From Solirubrobacteraceae bacterium (GTDB lineage: Bacteria; Actinomycetota; Thermoleophilia; Solirubrobacterales; Solirubrobacteraceae): a stretch of 64,000 bases of DNA. A program made the position numbers and the translations under genes. This document shows positions 63,228 through 64,000 of the stretch, piece by piece. The notes under the pieces are model-generated. The model saw only the letters and a program-made list of their open reading frames with translations, searched no databases and was not told where the DNA came from. Numbering within the stretch: the first letter of the stretch is position 1; the number at the start of each line of letters is the position of its first letter. The DNA lies in NCBI GenBank assembly GCA_025449845.1, contig JANWIP010000020.1, positions 62,001 through 126,000 on the forward strand, read 5' to 3'.

Positions 63228-64000
63228 CTGGACATCGCCGAGCGTTCTCTGATCGAGGCCATCGCGGCCGAGTTGGCTCCCACCTACGGGCCGCAGGTTC
63301 TGCGCGGGGCGGGAGACGACGCGGCGGTGGTGCGGGCGGGGGCGGTATGCGTGACGTCGGTGGACGCGATGGTCGAGGGCGTGCACTTCCGTCTGCGGGA
63401 TGGAGCAGGAGGCGGCTGGGCAACCCCGGCAGAGGTGGGCTGGCGGGCCCTCGCGGGCGCCCTGTCAGACCTGGCGGCGATGGGAGTGCCCGCGGGCGAG
63501 GCCTACATGGTGCTGGGATTGCCAGCGGGCTTGGGCGAGGAGCGGGCACTGGAGTTGGTGCGCGGCGCGCGTGAGCTGGCGCTGCAGACAGGCACGGCGA
63601 TGATAGGCGGCGACGTGGTGGCAGCGCCGGCGCTGATGGTGAGCATGACCGTGATCGGCTGGGCGCGGGAGAAGACCGAGGTGGTGGGCCGTGACGGCGC
63701 GCGGCCGGGGGACATCGTGGGCGTCACGGGCAAGTTGGGCGGCGCTGGCGCTGGACTGGCGGTGCTGGAAGGGCGGGCGCGCATGAAATCGGGGCAGACG
63801 GGCACTGGCCAAGACCAGGTACCCACAGGGCAGGCCCCGACAGGCACGCAACCAGCAACGCGGGCGGCGGTGGAACGAGTGCGCCGGCCAAGGCCCCGTC
63901 TAGCGGAGGGACACGCATTGGCAGCGGCGGGCGCCCATGCAATGATCGACCTCTCCGATGGGCTGGCCAGCGATGCCGCCCATGTCGGCCGGATGAGTGC
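63228..64000 (+). CDS. thiL: Thiamine-monophosphate kinase, 3'-truncated by window edge
   Basis: Frame LDIAERSLIEAIAAELAPTYGPQVLRGAGDDAAVVRAGAVCVTSVDAMVEGVHFRL...WRALAGALSDLAAMG...MIDLSDGLASDAAHVGRMS; first possible start after in-frame TAG is CTG 63228 (or TTG further down). Missed in ORF track. Confidence 0.87.
   Translation, partial: MDIAERSLIEAIAAELAPTYGPQVLRGAGDDAAVVRAGAVCVTSVDAMVEGVHFRLRDGAGGGWATPAEVGWRALAGALSDLAAMGVPAGEAYMVLGLPAGLGEERALELVRGARELALQTGTAMIGGDVVAAPALMVSMTVIGWAREKTEVVGRDGARPGDIVGVTGKLGGAGAGLAVLEGRARMKSGQTGTGQDQVPTGQAPTGTQPATRAAVERVRRPRPRLAEGHALAAAGAHAMIDLSDGLASDAAHVGRMS

Overview
High-GC actinobacterial chromosomal window, by gene content probably Thermoleophilia/Solirubrobacterales-like (taxonomy is inference). 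Most of it is ordinary core gene content: an oligopeptide ABC transporter operon, a siroheme/ccmABCD/hemA-hemC-cobA/hemD/birA block, ftsH, ychF, galT, cell-wall enzymes, infA and thiL. The accessory content is the interesting part. (1) The left edge carries a type III CBASS: a TRIP13/Pch2-like AAA+ gene cut by the window edge and absent from the ORF track, a bacterial HORMA gene, and a CD-NTase. A divergent ImmA/IrrE-peptidase + XRE-repressor pair matches CapP/CapH, and a candidate operator lies in the shared promoter. (2) A tyrosine recombinase with an HTH-like insertion in its catalytic domain sits between an intact tRNA-Phe and an inverted tRNA-Phe 5' half that stops exactly at the anticodon loop. 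(3) There is an HEPN/MNT toxin-antitoxin pair with textbook RX4HXY and GSX10DXD motifs. (4) A ~2 kb mini-island is bounded by direct repeats of the tRNA-Arg(CCT) 3' end and carries a RelA/SpoT-synthetase-domain gene, a small partner gene and an IS110 transposase remnant. (5) A relic of the dtd 3' end lies at the edge of a lower-GC block of secreted/surface proteins. All calls come from reading the sequence and supplied translations; no database search was run.
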